A stretch of DNA of 64,000 nucleotides from Herpetosiphonaceae bacterium (GCA_026003835.1 BPHZ01000003.1:186001-250000); one strand, 5' to 3'. Numbered from the stretch's first letter, positions 9,421 to 19,015 are shown. Numbers and translations: made by a program. The notes: generated by a model not told the origin, from the sequence alone.

Positions 9421-10146
9421 GTGATCGCCTTTGCGCCGCTGGCTCATATCCAGCCTCAGTCTATTGTGAAGATCTGTGGTCTGCGCTCAATCGAGCACGC
9501 CATAGCGGCGGCAGATAGCGGCGCGGCGCTGCTTGGGCTGGTCTTTGCCCCCAGTAAACGGCGTGTGGAGTCGGATGATGCAGCAGCGCTTGTTGCCGGG
9601 CTGCGTCGAACAGGACGGCTGACTGCGGCGGTCGGCGTCTTCGTTAACGAAGAGCCGGCCGCTATCAATGCGATTGCGGAGCGCTGTGGGCTTGCTGCGG
9701 TACAACTCAGCGGTGATGAACCTCCCACGATCGTGGATCTCCTGGAGTGGCCGGTCATCGCCGCGATCCGGTTGCGCAGTGATGAACGCGAACGTGGCTG
9801 GATCGAGCTTGCCCGCCGCTGCCCCGAGCGCGTCCTGCTGCTTGTCGATGCCCATCTGCCTGGATCGTACGGTGGCGCCGGAGTTGTCGCAGATTGGAAG
9901 GGAGCAGCCGCTCTGGCACGAGAGCTACCACTGTTGCTGGCCGGCGGCTTATCCCCTGAGAATGTCGCCGAGGCTGTGACGACTGTTCAGCCGCTTGGCG
10001 TCGATGTGAGCAGTGGGGTTGAGACGAAGGGTGTCAAGGATCCAGAGAAAATTCGCGCTTTTCTTGAGGCTGTCCGCGCTGTGGCTGGCACCCGGCGCGG
10101 CGGATCGTCTGTTGTAGCGTTCCATCAAGGAGGAACTCGATCATGA
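9421..10146 (+). CDS. trpF: Phosphoribosylanthranilate isomerase
   Basis: Amadori rearrangement step of tryptophan synthesis, 241 residues. Visible motifs: VKICGLRSIEHA with the catalytic Cys, GLVFAPSKRRV, LLLVDAHLPGSYGGAG, LLAGGLSPENV and VDVSSGVETKGVKD with the catalytic Asp. GTG start at 9421 behind AGAGAGAAGG (9405-9414). Its stop overlaps the next gene (ATGA at 10143-10146), showing translational coupling. Confidence 0.94.
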   Translation: MIAFAPLAHIQPQSIVKICGLRSIEHAIAAADSGAALLGLVFAPSKRRVESDDAAALVAGLRRTGRLTAAVGVFVNEEPAAINAIAERCGLAAVQLSGDEPPTIVDLLEWPVIAAIRLRSDERERGWIELARRCPERVLLLVDAHLPGSYGGAGVVADWKGAAALARELPLLLAGGLSPENVAEAVTTVQPLGVDVSSGVETKGVKDPEKIRAFLEAVRAVAGTRRGGSSVVAFHQGGTRS

Positions 10147-10505
10147 AGTGGCTTCGAAGGCTGCTGAATATTGGTATTATCGCCGGTGCAGGCGCCGTTA
10201 TCTACCGTGTCTTCAATCAGTACCGGCAGGACAGCGCTTTTGAGCGCGGGGCAGTGATGCAGCGAGAGACGCCCCAAGGTGGTATGGCCGTTGGTCAGCG
10301 TCGTGGCATCAGCCCAGAGCTGCTTGAGATTCTGGCCTGCCCCGCAGATAAGTCCCCGGTCGAGCTGCAAGGTGATGAATGGCTTGTCTGCCACACCTGT
10401 GGTCGCAAGTATCCTATTGAGGATGGAATCCCAATCATGCTGATCGAAGAGGGTGACAAGCATCGCGATGAGAGCCTGATTACCCGACCCGAACAACAGC
10501 AGTAG
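10143..10505 (+). CDS. Membrane-anchored Trm112/UPF0434-like small zinc protein
   Basis: 120 residues. Residues about 7-25 (LLNIGIIAGAGAVIYRVF) form a likely membrane anchor. Residues 50-105 match the Trm112-like fold: LLEILACPADKSPVELQ, CHTCGRKYPI, DGIPIML. The first CxxC pair usual in zinc-binding members is reduced to one Cys, while CHTC is intact. Trm112 proteins activate methyltransferases in other organisms; the partner here is unknown. Overlaps trpF by four bases. Confidence 0.75.
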   Translation: MKWLRRLLNIGIIAGAGAVIYRVFNQYRQDSAFERGAVMQRETPQGGMAVGQRRGISPELLEILACPADKSPVELQGDEWLVCHTCGRKYPIEDGIPIMLIEEGDKHRDESLITRPEQQQ

Positions 10506-10525
10506 CGGCGGAGGACCCCGCTGTC

Positions 10526-10595
10526 GAGGCGCAGAGATGCAACGAGTCGTTGAGCGGCTGATGCCCGCGGACGAGCGGAAGAAACTCTGCGCCTC
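10526..10595 (+). other. Structured inverted repeat upstream of trpB
   Basis: A perfect 11-bp inverted repeat, GAGGCGCAGAG (10526-10536) with CTCTGCGCCTC (10585-10595), encloses 48 bases that can form two smaller hairpins: CAACG/CGTTG near 10540-10552 and GCGG/CCGC near 10554-10569. It could be a leader RNA for trpB, a long-loop terminator for the trpF unit (TGTGTTTATT follows), or a dispersed repeat. No known riboswitch class is recognised. Confidence 0.5.
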
Positions 10596-10665
10596 TGTGT
10601 TTATTATGGGGTCGGCAGTAAACAAACGACGAGCGCTACACGATGCATGACGAAGGGCGAAGGCT

Positions 10666-11871
10666 ATGACCTATCCTGAGCAGCTCCCTGATGGAGCGGG
10701 CCGGTTCGGCCCGTTTGGTGGGCGCTATATCCCTGAGACACTGACGGCGGCGGTGTCCGAGTTGGAGCGGGCGTATCTTGAGGCGCGCGAGGATGTCGGG
10801 TTTCGTGCTGAGCTCGATCGGCTTCACCGCACCTACACCGGTCGGCCAACGCCGGTCACGTTTGCGGCGCGGCTGACCGGGCACTGCGGCGGTGCGCGTA
10901 TCTGGCTGAAGCGCGAGGATCTGGCCCACACTGGCGCGCATAAGATCAATAACGCGCTTGGCCAGGGCTTACTGGCAAAGCGTATGGGCAAGCGCCGCGT
11001 GATTGCTGAGACAGGCGCCGGGCAGCATGGCGTGGCGACGGCGACGGTCTGCGCACTGTTGGGCCTTGAGTGTGTGATTTATATGGGTACCGAGGATATG
11101 GCGCGGCAGCGTCCGAATGTGTTCCGTATGCGCCTCCTGGGTGCTGAGGTGCGTGGCGTCGACTCTGGCTCGCGGACGTTGAAGGATGCGATTAATGAGG
11201 CGATGCGCGACTGGGTTACCAATCCGGATAGCTACTATCTGCTAGGGTCGGCCCTCGGCCCCCATCCGTACCCACTGATGGTGCGCGATTTCCAGTCGGT
11301 TATCGGCCGTGAGGCGCGCGCGCAACTGCTTGAGGCAGAGGGTCGCTTGCCTGATGTGGTCGTCGCCTGTGTCGGCGGCGGATCCAACGCTATCGGTATC
11401 TTCCACGCCTTTGTCGGTGATAGTGAGGTGGCTCTGCGCGGCGTTGAGGCCGGCGGCCTCGGCGTTGAGAGCGGGCGCCACGCTGCGCGCTTCGCCGGCG
11501 GTCAGCTCGGCGTGCTCCATGGCACCCGCACGCTGGTGCTCCAGGATGAAGATGGTCAGATCGCGCTGACCCACAGTGTCTCCGCCGGGCTGGACTATGC
11601 AGCGGTCGGTCCTGAACATGCCTACCTGAAGGAGACCGGCAGAGCAAGCTATACGTATGCAACCGACTCGGAGGCGCTGGAGGTCTTCCAGCTACTCTGC
11701 CGTACTGAGGGCATCATTCCGGCGCTTGAGTCCTCACATGCCGTCGCTGAAGCGGTGAAGCTCGCGCGAGCTATGCGCCCCGACCAGATCATTCTGGTCA
11801 ATCTCTCAGGACGTGGCGATAAAGATATTTTCTCTGTCGCCGAACAATTAGGCGTCAAAATGGAGCCTTGA
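10666..11871 (+). CDS. trpB: Tryptophan synthase beta chain (TrpB1 type)
   Basis: Condenses indole with serine in complex with TrpA. 401 residues. PLP lysine lies in [33 protein letters not shown], the phosphate loop [10 protein letters not shown] and [10 protein letters not shown] are all canonical. Starts at ATG 10666 with GAAGG just upstream. trpA follows at 12834, separated by a lipid-kinase-like gene. This is the second trpB of the cluster (see the fragment at 1-1043). Confidence 0.97.
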   Translation: MTYPEQLPDGAGRFGPFGGRYIPETLTAAVSELERAYLEAREDVGFRAELDRLHRTYTGRPTPVTFAARLTGHCGGARIWLKREDLAHTGAHKINNALGQGLLAKRMGKRRVIAETGAGQHGVATATVCALLGLECVIYMGTEDMARQRPNVFRMRLLGAEVRGVDSGSRTLKDAINEAMRDWVTNPDSYYLLGSALGPHPYPLMVRDFQSVIGREARAQLLEAEGRLPDVVVACVGGGSNAIGIFHAFVGDSEVALRGVEAGGLGVESGRHAARFAGGQLGVLHGTRTLVLQDEDGQIALTHSVSAGLDYAAVGPEHAYLKETGRASYTYATDSEALEVFQLLCRTEGIIPALESSHAVAEAVKLARAMRPDQIILVNLSGRGDKDIFSVAEQLGVKMEP

Positions 11872-11896
11872 GTTTACATCGTCACGCCTTATCTGT

Positions 11897-11926
11897 AACT
11901 TGAAGCTTAAAACTCGAACTTGAAAG
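11897..11926. repeat. AACTTGAA-type intergenic repeat, degenerate copy
   Basis: The sequence between trpB and the next gene holds repeated AACTTGAA and ACTTGAAAG words that resemble the arms of the hairpin repeats at 27347, 39436 and 39809. It does not form a clean hairpin. Membership in that repeat family is a judgement by eye. Confidence 0.35.
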
Positions 11927-11931
11927 TGAAC

Positions 11932-12807
11932 ATGCTCTACATCATCCTCAACCCCTGGTCCGACAAAGGCAAGGCCGGACAGCGAGAGTCACTCATTCGA
12001 TCGCTGCTTAATCAGTATCATCTCTCATTTGAGATCGCGCGTACTAGCGGGCGAGGCGAGGCGATAGCCCTGGCCCGCGCAGCAGCGGAGCGTGGTTGCT
12101 ACCGGGCAGTAGTAGCGGCCGGCGGTGACGGGACGATCAATGAGATCGTGAATGGGCTGCTGGGCACACACGTGCCGCTTGGCTTTTTGCCTATCGGCAC
12201 CGGCAATGACATTATCAAAATGTTTGATTTATCTCCGGCGCGTCTTGACGATGCGGTCCGGCGCCTGCGCGATGGCCAGGTCCGGCCTGTCGATGTGGGC
12301 GTCGTCAACGGGCGTGCTTTTCTCAATGGGCTTGGCGTGGGTTTCGATGCGTGCATAGCAGTGGAGGCATCGCGACTGAAAAGGGTCCATGGGTTTGCCG
12401 TCTATGTTGTGGCCCTGATCAAAGCGCTTATTCGTTTCCGATCACCAGAAATGACGATATCCTTCGATGGGCAGACCATCAGACGGCGTATGCTGCTTGC
12501 CTCTGTCAGCAATGGCCGCTGCCATGGCGGCGGCTTCTGGATCACTCCTGACGCAGAGATTGACGATGGTCTTTTCGATCTGTGTCTGGTCAATCAGCTG
12601 CGTATTGATGAGTTCGCCCGCCATATACCGAAGGTGCTCAAGGGCCGGCACACGCGGCTGCGGCAGGTGACGATGGCTCGTGCCCGCGAGGTGACTATCG
12701 ACTCGTCGACCCCGGTGGCTGCCCATGTCGATGGCGAGATCCTTGGTACCGACCTGCGCCATTTTGAGGTGAAGCTGCTGCCGGGAGCGCTGAATGTGCT
12801 GGCCTAG
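11932..12807 (+). CDS. Diacylglycerol kinase family lipid kinase
   Basis: About 291 residues of the DAGK catalytic/YegS/sphingosine-kinase fold. Nucleotide-binding signature [15 protein letters not shown] at about 62-76, then [11 protein letters not shown] and [10 protein letters not shown]; the C-terminal beta domain ends [20 protein letters not shown]. Likely phosphorylates diacylglycerol or another membrane lipid. Start chosen at ATG 11932; TTG 11920 and GTG 11926 are in frame and no ribosome site decides. It separates trpB from trpA, probably cotranscribed, with no obvious link to tryptophan synthesis. Confidence 0.88.
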   Translation: MLYIILNPWSDKGKAGQRESLIRSLLNQYHLSFEIARTSGRGEAIALARAAAERGCYRAVVAAGGDGTINEIVNGLLGTHVPLGFLPIGTGNDIIKMFDLSPARLDDAVRRLRDGQVRPVDVGVVNGRAFLNGLGVGFDACIAVEASRLKRVHGFAVYVVALIKALIRFRSPEMTISFDGQTIRRRMLLASVSNGRCHGGGFWITPDAEIDDGLFDLCLVNQLRIDEFARHIPKVLKGRHTRLRQVTMARAREVTIDSSTPVAAHVDGEILGTDLRHFEVKLLPGALNVLA

Positions 12808-12833
12808 CCCATTCGAGATCAAAGAGGTCTTCT

Positions 12834-13634
12834 ATGTCGCGCATTGCAGGAACATTCGAGCGGCTCGATCGTGAGAAGCGTTGCGCGCTCATGCCCTACC
12901 TTGCCATCGGTTTCCCCGAGCGCGATTCAGTCTTAGAGCTGGCGCCGGCCCTTGTCGAGGGTGGGGCCGACATGCTCGAGCTGGGGATGCCGTTCTCCGA
13001 TCCGCTGGCGGATGGGGCAACAATCCAGCGCGCTACCGAGCGGGCGCTGCGTAACGGCATCCGCGTCGAGGATTGTCTGAATACGGTGCGCCGCCTGCGA
13101 CGGCAGGGCATCGACATCCCTCTGCTCCTGATGGGCTACTACAACCCGATCATGCGCTACGGTGAGGAGCGTTTTGCCGAACACGCCGCTGCGGCCGGTG
13201 TTGATGGCCTGATCATTCCCGATCTCCCCCCGGAAGAGGCTGAGCCCCTTCGCGCGGCTTGCGCAGAGCGAGGGATCGACATTATCTTCTTCCTTACGCC
13301 GACCTCAACCGACGAGCGGATGGCGCAGGTTGCACAGCGCGCCTCAGGGTTTATCTACTGTGTCTCGCTGGCGGGTGTCACCGGCGCCAGGAGCCAGCTC
13401 TCTCCAGCGCTTGGCCCATTTCTTGAGCGCGTACGACGCTTTAGTACGCTGCCGCGCGCCGTTGGCTTCGGTATTTCGCGGCCGGAACATGTCGCACAAA
13501 TCAGTAGCATGGCGGAGGGCGCCATCGTCGCCAGCGCGCTGATCAACAAGCTGGAGCAGCTGCCCCCCGCGCAACATCGTGATGCTGCCCGCGAATTTGT
13601 AGCTGCTCTTAGCAGCGCCACCCGCCGGGGATAA
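12834..13634 (+). CDS. trpA: Tryptophan synthase alpha chain
   Basis: Cleaves indole-glycerol phosphate to indole, which tunnels to TrpB. 266 residues. Catalytic Glu in [15 protein letters not shown] (which also supplies the Asp-containing loop after PFSDP), [24 protein letters not shown] and [12 protein letters not shown] are canonical. ATG 12834 follows AAAGAGG. Last trp gene of the cluster. In this organism only the prs/aro steps lie elsewhere. Confidence 0.96.
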   Translation: MSRIAGTFERLDREKRCALMPYLAIGFPERDSVLELAPALVEGGADMLELGMPFSDPLADGATIQRATERALRNGIRVEDCLNTVRRLRRQGIDIPLLLMGYYNPIMRYGEERFAEHAAAAGVDGLIIPDLPPEEAEPLRAACAERGIDIIFFLTPTSTDERMAQVAQRASGFIYCVSLAGVTGARSQLSPALGPFLERVRRFSTLPRAVGFGISRPEHVAQISSMAEGAIVASALINKLEQLPPAQHRDAAREFVAALSSATRRG

Positions 13635-13692
13635 TCCGCCCATGTTCTCACTCTATGCGTTTCGGGGTGTCTCTAGGCGCTGTTGGCCGCGT

Positions 13693-13721
13693 TTGCCCTC
13701 TGTGACGCAACGTGGTATAAT
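13693..13721 (+). promoter_or_regulatory. Sigma70-type promoter for the AsnC-like gene
   Basis: TTGCCC (13693-13698), 17-bp spacer, TATAAT (13716-13721). It lies 71 bases upstream of the next ATG and marks the start of a unit separate from the trp cluster. Confidence 0.75.
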
Positions 13722-13791
13722 TTTTCACAGCCTCTGGAGGGTATGCGGCGCATAACCAGGGTGCAGCCAGCTCGTCAAGAAGGAGCGCGCT

Positions 13792-14022
13792 ATGCAGGCC
13801 AAAGCCTATGTCCTGGTGCAAGTTGCTGCAGGACAGATCGCTGAGGTGTTGGCAGTGCTGCGACAGTTACCCGGTGTTAGTATGGCCGATGCGGTCATTG
13901 GCCCGTATGATGTCATTGTCGTTGTGCAGCTCCCCACAGCTCGTGATATCGGCCTGCTTGTGATGAATCAGATCCATGGGATCCCTGGTGTCAAACAAAC
14001 AACAACATGCCTGACTGTCTAG
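13792..14022 (+). CDS. Stand-alone Lrp/AsnC ligand-binding (RAM) domain protein
   Basis: 76 residues, only the effector-binding alpha/beta domain of Lrp/AsnC regulators with no helix-turn-helix. Pattern: KAYVLVQVAAGQ, then VSMADAVIGPYDVIVVV, ending GVKQTTTCLTV. Such SraA-like proteins form dimers or decamers that bind amino acids. AAGAAGGAGCG precedes the ATG. It has its own promoter (13693) and lies before citrate synthase. Confidence 0.88.
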   Translation: MQAKAYVLVQVAAGQIAEVLAVLRQLPGVSMADAVIGPYDVIVVVQLPTARDIGLLVMNQIHGIPGVKQTTTCLTV

Positions 14023-14099
14023 CAGCGGGCATACCTATGCAATCGTCGTTGTGGAAGGCAACATCAAAAACTCTGGAATAAGAAAGGATAAGCGAGACG

Positions 14100-15251
14100 A
14101 TGGCTGACAAAGAAGCAGCCACCGGCGGCACGGTGACCGCCAAAGGGCTTGAAGGTGTTACTGCCGGTTCGACGGCGCTGAGCCTGATTGAGGGACAGGT
14201 TGGGCGCCTGAGCTACCGTGGATACGATATCAACGACCTTGCGAATAACGCCAGCTTTGAGGAAGTCTGCTATCTGCTCTGGTTTGGCGATCTGCCGACT
14301 CGCAGCCAGCTCGTTGATCTGGGCAACCAGCTTCGCTCCTACCGCGAGCTTCCAGGTGCGATCCTTGACCTTCTACGCCTCTTTCCTCACGAGGCGACAC
14401 CGATGGATGTGCTGCGTACCGCCGTCTCGGCGCTGAGCATGTTCGATCCCGATGCAGGTGATGGCAGCCGCGAGGCGAATATCCGGCGCGCAATGCGGCT
14501 AACGGCGCAGTTCCCGACGATTGTGGCGGCCTTCGACCGGATACGCAATCGTAAGGAGCCGCTTGCTCCAAACCCGGCGCTCGGCCATGCCGCGAATTTC
14601 CTGTATATGTTGACCGGCGAGGAGCCTGCGGAGAAGAGCGCCCATATCCTCGACATCGCGCTGGTCCTCCACGCCGATCACGGCTTCAATGCCTCGACCT
14701 TTGCCGCCCGCGTAGCCGCCGGCACGCTGGCCGATATGTACTCCGCTATCACCGCTGCTATCGGCACGCTCAAAGGGCCGCTTCACGGCGGCGCCAACGA
14801 GCAGGTGATGCGGACGCTGCTCAGCCTGGGTGCTGTCGATAAGGTTCGGCCGTTCGTCGAAGAGTCGCTGACCAGTAAGCGCAAGATCATGGGCTTCGGC
14901 CATCGCGTCTACAAAGCAGACGACCCGCGTGCGATTATGCTTCGCGAGCTCTCTCGAAATCTGGCCGAGTCGACCGGCAACCGCAAGTGGTTTGAGATGT
15001 CCGAGCGTATGCGCGAGACGATGGAGGAACTCAAGCCCAACCTGCCGGTCAACGTCGACTTCTACTCCGCATCGGTCTACTACACGCTGGGTATTCCGGT
15101 CGATCTTTTCACTCCAGTCTTTGCCATCAGCCGCGTCTCCGGCTGGACAGCGCATGTACTGGAGCAGTATGCCGATAACCGGCTCATTCGCCCGGATGCC
15201 GACTATATCGGGCCGCGCAATCGGGATTTTAAGCCTGTCGACGAGCGCTAG
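14100..15251 (+). CDS. gltA: Citrate synthase
   Basis: Condenses oxaloacetate and acetyl-CoA. 383 residues, the short type I form seen in Gram-positives and archaea. Active-site motifs: VLHADHGFNAST, GPLHGGANEQV (catalytic His), IMGFGHRVYK (His and Arg) and VDFYSASVYY (catalytic Asp). RLSYRGYDINDLA is the usual N-terminal signature. A methylcitrate synthase role cannot be excluded from sequence, but isocitrate dehydrogenase follows, supporting a TCA role. A terminator lies 40 bases after the stop. Confidence 0.95.
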   Translation: MADKEAATGGTVTAKGLEGVTAGSTALSLIEGQVGRLSYRGYDINDLANNASFEEVCYLLWFGDLPTRSQLVDLGNQLRSYRELPGAILDLLRLFPHEATPMDVLRTAVSALSMFDPDAGDGSREANIRRAMRLTAQFPTIVAAFDRIRNRKEPLAPNPALGHAANFLYMLTGEEPAEKSAHILDIALVLHADHGFNASTFAARVAAGTLADMYSAITAAIGTLKGPLHGGANEQVMRTLLSLGAVDKVRPFVEESLTSKRKIMGFGHRVYKADDPRAIMLRELSRNLAESTGNRKWFEMSERMRETMEELKPNLPVNVDFYSASVYYTLGIPVDLFTPVFAISRVSGWTAHVLEQYADNRLIRPDADYIGPRNRDFKPVDER

Positions 15252-15290
15252 CCGGCCAGGCTATACGTTTGCTACAGGGTAATTCTGTAA

Positions 15291-15322
15291 GGGGCAGGCT
15301 CAAAGCCTGTCCCTTGTTTTTG
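15291..15322 (+). terminator. Intrinsic terminator after citrate synthase
   Basis: GGGGCAGGCT, loop CAA, AGCCTGTCCC (one G-U pair), then TTGTTTTT. Confidence 0.85.
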
Positions 15323-15356
15323 AGCTTCTGGCGATCAACCGCTGTTCCTATCCTTG

Positions 15357-15385
15357 TTGCGATCGACGCGGGAGCGCGTTATACT
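15357..15385 (+). promoter_or_regulatory. Promoter for isocitrate dehydrogenase
   Basis: TTGCGA (15357-15362), 17-bp spacer, TATACT (15380-15385). It lies between the citrate synthase terminator and the icd start, so the two TCA genes are probably separate transcripts. Confidence 0.7.
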
Positions 15386-15468
15386 TGGGCGAGCCTGTAC
15401 GACAAGGATCCTGCAAATGCCGGCGCCCTCGCGGCCGCCGCTCTTTTCGACCTGAGGAGGTTATTGAA

Positions 15469-16563
15469 ATGGCTTATCGTGTAACGCTGATTCCAGGTGA
15501 TGGGACCGGACCCGAGCTTACTGAGGCGACTAGGCGTGTGCTTGAGGCCACAGGCGTTGCGTTTGAGTGGGATATCCAGCATGCCGGTGTCGATATTATG
15601 CAGGAGGCTGGGACGCCGCTGCCTGACGCGGTGCTTGACTCGTTGCGGCGGACGAAGGTGGGGCTCAAGGGGCCGATCACGACACCTGTAGGGACCGGCT
15701 TCCGTTCCGTCAACGTCGCTATCCGCAAGGAGCTCGATCTGTATGCGTGTGTCCGGCCGTGCAAGCTCTACAAGGGCGTCCGCACACTGTTTGCCGAGCA
15801 GAAGGTCGATCTGGTGATCGTCCGCGAGAATACCGAGGATCTGTACGCCGGCATCGAGTTCGAGAAGGGAACCGATGAGGTGCGTGAGCTGCGCGAATGG
15901 CTGTTGAGCAAGCGTCCCAAAGCGGTGATCAAGGAGCCTGCCGGCATCTCGATTAAGCCGATCTCCGTGCCCGGATCGGAGCGCATCGTCCGCTTTGCCT
16001 TTGAATACGCCCGCCAGTATGGCCGTCGAAAGGTGACTGCCGTTCACAAGGCGAATATTATGAAATACTCTGACGGCCTGTTCCTGGAGGTCGCCCGCGA
16101 GGTGGCGAAGGACTACCCCGATATCGAGTTTGAGGATCGGATCGTCGACAATATGTGTATGCAGCTGGTGCAGAAACCGGAGCTCTACGACGTGCTTGTC
16201 CTCCCCAATTTGTACGGCGATATCATCTCCGATCTTGCCGCGGGTATGGTGGGTGGCCTTGGGGTGGCGCCGGGCGGTAATATCGGCACGATGGGCGCGG
16301 TTTTTGAGGCGACCCATGGATCGGCGCCCAAGTACAAGGGCCTCAACAAGGTCAATCCTACGGCGATGATCCTTTCCGGCGTGATGATGCTGCACTACCT
16401 GGGCGAGCACGATGCGGCGAACAGGTTGGAGCGCGCAGTTGCCGAGGTTGTCGCCGAGGGCAAGAATGTGACCTATGATATGAAGCCGCACCGCGATGAT
16501 CCGACCGCCGTGGGCACGTCACAGATGGCCGACGCGATCATCCGTAAGATGCAACAGCTCTAA
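15469..16563 (+). CDS. icd: Isocitrate dehydrogenase, NAD-type (isocitrate/isopropylmalate dehydrogenase family)
   Basis: Oxidative decarboxylation of isocitrate; 364 residues, the short NAD-IDH-like form. Motifs: [75 protein letters not shown] and [11 protein letters not shown]. Start is ATG 15469 after GAGGAGG (15454-15460); a longer frame from 15385 would begin at the promoter -10. Homoisocitrate or isopropylmalate activity is possible in this family, but the neighbouring citrate synthase favours isocitrate. Confidence 0.9.
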   Translation: MAYRVTLIPGDGTGPELTEATRRVLEATGVAFEWDIQHAGVDIMQEAGTPLPDAVLDSLRRTKVGLKGPITTPVGTGFRSVNVAIRKELDLYACVRPCKLYKGVRTLFAEQKVDLVIVRENTEDLYAGIEFEKGTDEVRELREWLLSKRPKAVIKEPAGISIKPISVPGSERIVRFAFEYARQYGRRKVTAVHKANIMKYSDGLFLEVAREVAKDYPDIEFEDRIVDNMCMQLVQKPELYDVLVLPNLYGDIISDLAAGMVGGLGVAPGGNIGTMGAVFEATHGSAPKYKGLNKVNPTAMILSGVMMLHYLGEHDAANRLERAVAEVVAEGKNVTYDMKPHRDDPTAVGTSQMADAIIRKMQQL

Positions 16564-16592
16564 TGGTCAGCCATGGTGGTGCTGATCAGACC

Positions 16593-17573
16593 ATGAGCGA
16601 TCTCATCCTCGCCCTCGACATTGGCGGGACGAAGCTGGCGGCCGGTGTAGCGTCTGCTGAGGATTTCAGGCGCACTGGCCGCCTGGCATCCATCGCCAAA
16701 GAGCCGATTCCAGCGCCGGGCACCCCGCAGGCTGTTCTTCCCCGCGCTATTACGCTGGCTCGTGAGCTTGCGCAGGCGGCGAAGGGGACGATTGTCGCCA
16801 TCGGCGTTTCGACTGGCGGGCCGCTTGACCACACCACTGGTGTTGTCATCAAATTCCCACATCTTCCCGGCTGGCGCAATATCCCTCTGTGCCGCGAGCT
16901 TAGCGCTGCGCTTGGCGCTCCCGCCCTGCTCGATAATGATGCCAATCTCGGCGCCCTGGCTGAATACCGCTGGGGCGCTGGTCAGGGCTACGACAGCATG
17001 GTGTATCTGACCATCAGCACCGGTATTGGAGGAGGTGTGATTTGTCGATGGGCGGCTGGTTCATGGCGTGGGCTCGGCAGCCGGCGAGGTAGGTCACATC
17101 AGCGTCGAGACTGGTGGCCCTGTTTGCCCGTGCGGCAATAGAGGCTGCCTTGAGCTGCTTGCCAGCGGCACGGGCATTGCGCGCCGGGCGCGGCAGCAGC
17201 TCGACGCCGTTCCATCGGCTGGGCACCTGTTGCGGAAGCTGGCCGGCCACGATAGCGCAAACATTACGGCGGCGCTTGTCTATGAGGCTGCTCGGATGGG
17301 CGACGATCTGGCGCTCGCCGTGTGGGGAACAGTCAGCGGAATATATCGCTGTCGGCCCTCGCTGCTGTGATCCATGTCCTGGCGCCGCCACTGGTTGTTC
17401 TTGGTGGTGGTGTGGCTCAGGCGGGCGAGGGATTGCTCGGGCCGGTGCGCGAGCGGCTTAAGCAGCATGTTTTCTACGTTCCGCTCGATCGCATCAGCCT
17501 GGTCGCGGCGGCGCTTGGCCATGATAGCGCGCTCCTCGGTGCGGCAACGCTGGCGTTGGAGGTTACGAGGTAG
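16593..17573 (+). CDS. ROK family sugar kinase (glucokinase-like), three apparent frameshifts
   Basis: Likely glucokinase of the ROK family. ALDIGGTKLAAG is the ATP-binding phosphate loop, DNDANLGALAEYRWGAG holds the catalytic Asp, and CPCGNRGCLE is the ROK zinc motif. The frame breaks at an extra T near 17042 (restores GGGVIVDGRLVHGVGSAAGE), an extra G near 17327 (restores AVWEQSAEYIAVG) and an extra C near 17357 (restores GLAAVIHVLAPPLVVLGGG). With these removed it is about 325 residues, normal for the family. Likely base-calling errors. ATG 16593 follows icd by 29 bases and precedes trmO. Confidence 0.85.
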
Positions 17574-17577
17574 CACG

Positions 17578-18028
17578 ATGAAGATACAACCGATCGGCAG
17601 GGTTATCTCCCCAGCAACAGAGGCGATTGACGAGCAATGGGGAGGCGGTCGTAAGCGAGATTGTGATTGATGAAGCCTACGCTGCTGGGCTGCGCGGGCT
17701 TGACCAGTTCTCTCATATTCTGGTGATCTTCTGGATGCATCAAGCGTCGTTTGATCCATCACGCGACCTGCTGCGCCGTCCGCGTGGCCGCGATGATATG
17801 CCTGAGCTTGGTCTATTTGCCCAGCGTGCCAGGCATCGACCAAATCCAATTGGCATCACCGCCGTCGAGCTCCTGGAAGTGAGCGAGCCTATCTTGCGAG
17901 TGCGGGGCCTCGACGCGATTGATGGAACGCCGGTACTCGATATTAAACCCTATGTGCCCCTTTTTGACCGCGTTGAGCATGCTCGTATCCCTGGCTGGAT
18001 GGAGCAACTTATGCAGGGCTACTTCTAG
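17578..18028 (+). CDS. trmO: tRNA (adenine(37)-N6)-methyltransferase TrmO-like, one apparent frameshift
   Basis: TsaA-like barrel protein of about 149 residues; family members methylate t6A37 in tRNA. After MKIQPIGRVISPATEAIDEQW the frame breaks at GGGG near 17641-17644; removing one G reads EQWEAVVSEIVIDEAYAAGL and continues to the stop. SAM-site motif FAQRARHRPNPIGITAVELL is clear, with LDIKPYVPLFD near the end. It is shorter than the E. coli enzyme, lacking the C-terminal extension, as in archaeal members. Starts four bases after the ROK kinase stop. Confidence 0.85.
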
Positions 18029-18040
18029 GGTGTGGTGACG

Positions 18041-18622
18041 ATGCCGACGTATCGAGCGATGAGGGAGATACCGCCGCTTGTGCAGCATGCGCTTGATCTT
18101 GCAGACCGGATGCAATTTCAGCATTCGTGTACGATCGAGGTTGGGCGGCTGCTGCGGCTGCTGGCGAGCCAGGTGCGCCGCGGTACCATAGGCGAAATCG
18201 GGACCGGCTGCGGTGTTGGCGCGGCCTGGATCGCCAGCGGAAAGGCGCCGGATGTCTCGTTCGTGACCGTGGAAAGCGATGTAGCGCGAGCACAAGCAGC
18301 CGCATCGCTGCTGGCCGTGGTTCCGAGCATTCGCATCCTTCAAGGAGACTGGCATCTCCTTCTGGAGTACGGGCCCTTTGCCATGCTTTTTGCTGACGGC
18401 GCTAAGGCTAAGGAGCGCGAGCCTGAGGTGCTGTTACAGTCGCTTAAGCTGGGCGGCACGATCGTGCTTGATGATCTGACCCCTGAGAATCGGTGGCCGC
18501 CGGAATGGCGCGGGCGAGTCGATCCTGTTCGTGAGTTTTGGCTTAACGATTCGCGGGTTATCGCCACCGAGATACTCGTCACGCCTGGGAGTGCGGTTAT
18601 CCTGGCAACGCGTGTTGGATAA
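18041..18622 (+). CDS. Class I SAM-dependent O-methyltransferase-like protein
   Basis: About 193 residues with a Rossmann methyltransferase core: motif I IGEIGTGCGVGAAWIASG, acidic end of strand 2 FVTVESD, then MLFADGAKAKE and GGTIVLDDLTPEN. The last resembles the metal-binding DD of catechol-type O-methyltransferases. Substrate unknown. A GTG at 18032 is an alternative start three codons earlier; neither has a strong ribosome site. Runs directly after trmO. Confidence 0.8.
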   Translation: MPTYRAMREIPPLVQHALDLADRMQFQHSCTIEVGRLLRLLASQVRRGTIGEIGTGCGVGAAWIASGKAPDVSFVTVESDVARAQAAASLLAVVPSIRILQGDWHLLLEYGPFAMLFADGAKAKEREPEVLLQSLKLGGTIVLDDLTPENRWPPEWRGRVDPVREFWLNDSRVIATEILVTPGSAVILATRVG

Positions 18623-18692
18623 CGCTCCACGGTGGAGCCATAACTATTGTCTGAGGATACAAACCAGCGCTGAACTGATGTTTCCAGGGCTA

Positions 18693-18701
18693 TGCTATAC
18701 T
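18693..18701 (+). promoter_or_regulatory. Extended -10 promoter element
   Basis: TGCTATACT: an extended -10 (TG-n-TATACT, hexamer 18696-18701). No good -35 is seen. It lies 50 bases before the small zinc-knuckle gene. Confidence 0.5.
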
Positions 18702-18751
18702 AATCGAGAAGTTTGCTACGATCTTGAAAAATCTCGCAAGGAGCGCAGTCA

Positions 18752-18925
18752 ATGACCCAGAACACTGAAGCAGCAGCGCCGCGCCCCTGCCATGTCTGTG
18801 GTGAGATGGCCGATTGGGTGGGCCTGGCAGAGGAAATGACAGGCGATGACGGCAGCATTGTGCCGCCGGCCAACTGGTATCAATGCCCGGAGGGTCACGT
18901 CTTCAGCGAGCCGGTGACGACGTAA
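18752..18925 (+). CDS. 57-residue zinc-knuckle protein
   Basis: Starts MTQNTEAAAPRPCHVCGEM and ends CPEGHVFSEPVTT. CHVCG and CPEGH form a CxxC...CxxxH pattern spaced about 32 residues apart, a likely single zinc ribbon. AAGGAG (18738-18743) lies 8 bases before the ATG. It has an upstream extended -10 and a strong terminator downstream, so it is a self-contained unit. Function unknown. Small enough to be missed by gene finders. Confidence 0.75.
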   Translation: MTQNTEAAAPRPCHVCGEMADWVGLAEEMTGDDGSIVPPANWYQCPEGHVFSEPVTT

Positions 18926-18975
18926 GAGTGCTGGCATTCTGAGGCGGAGTGAAGCTCTATCAATTGAATGACTAA

Positions 18976-19015
18976 AAAAGCCAGGGCGAACCAGTAAAGG
19001 CGCGCCCTGGCTTTT
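18976..19015. terminator. Bidirectional intrinsic terminator
   Basis: A perfect 13-bp stem, AAAAGCCAGGGCG (18976-18988) with CGCCCTGGCTTTT (19003-19015), and a 14-base loop. The A and T tracts serve both strands, between the + zinc-knuckle gene and the - lipoprotein gene. Confidence 0.9.
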
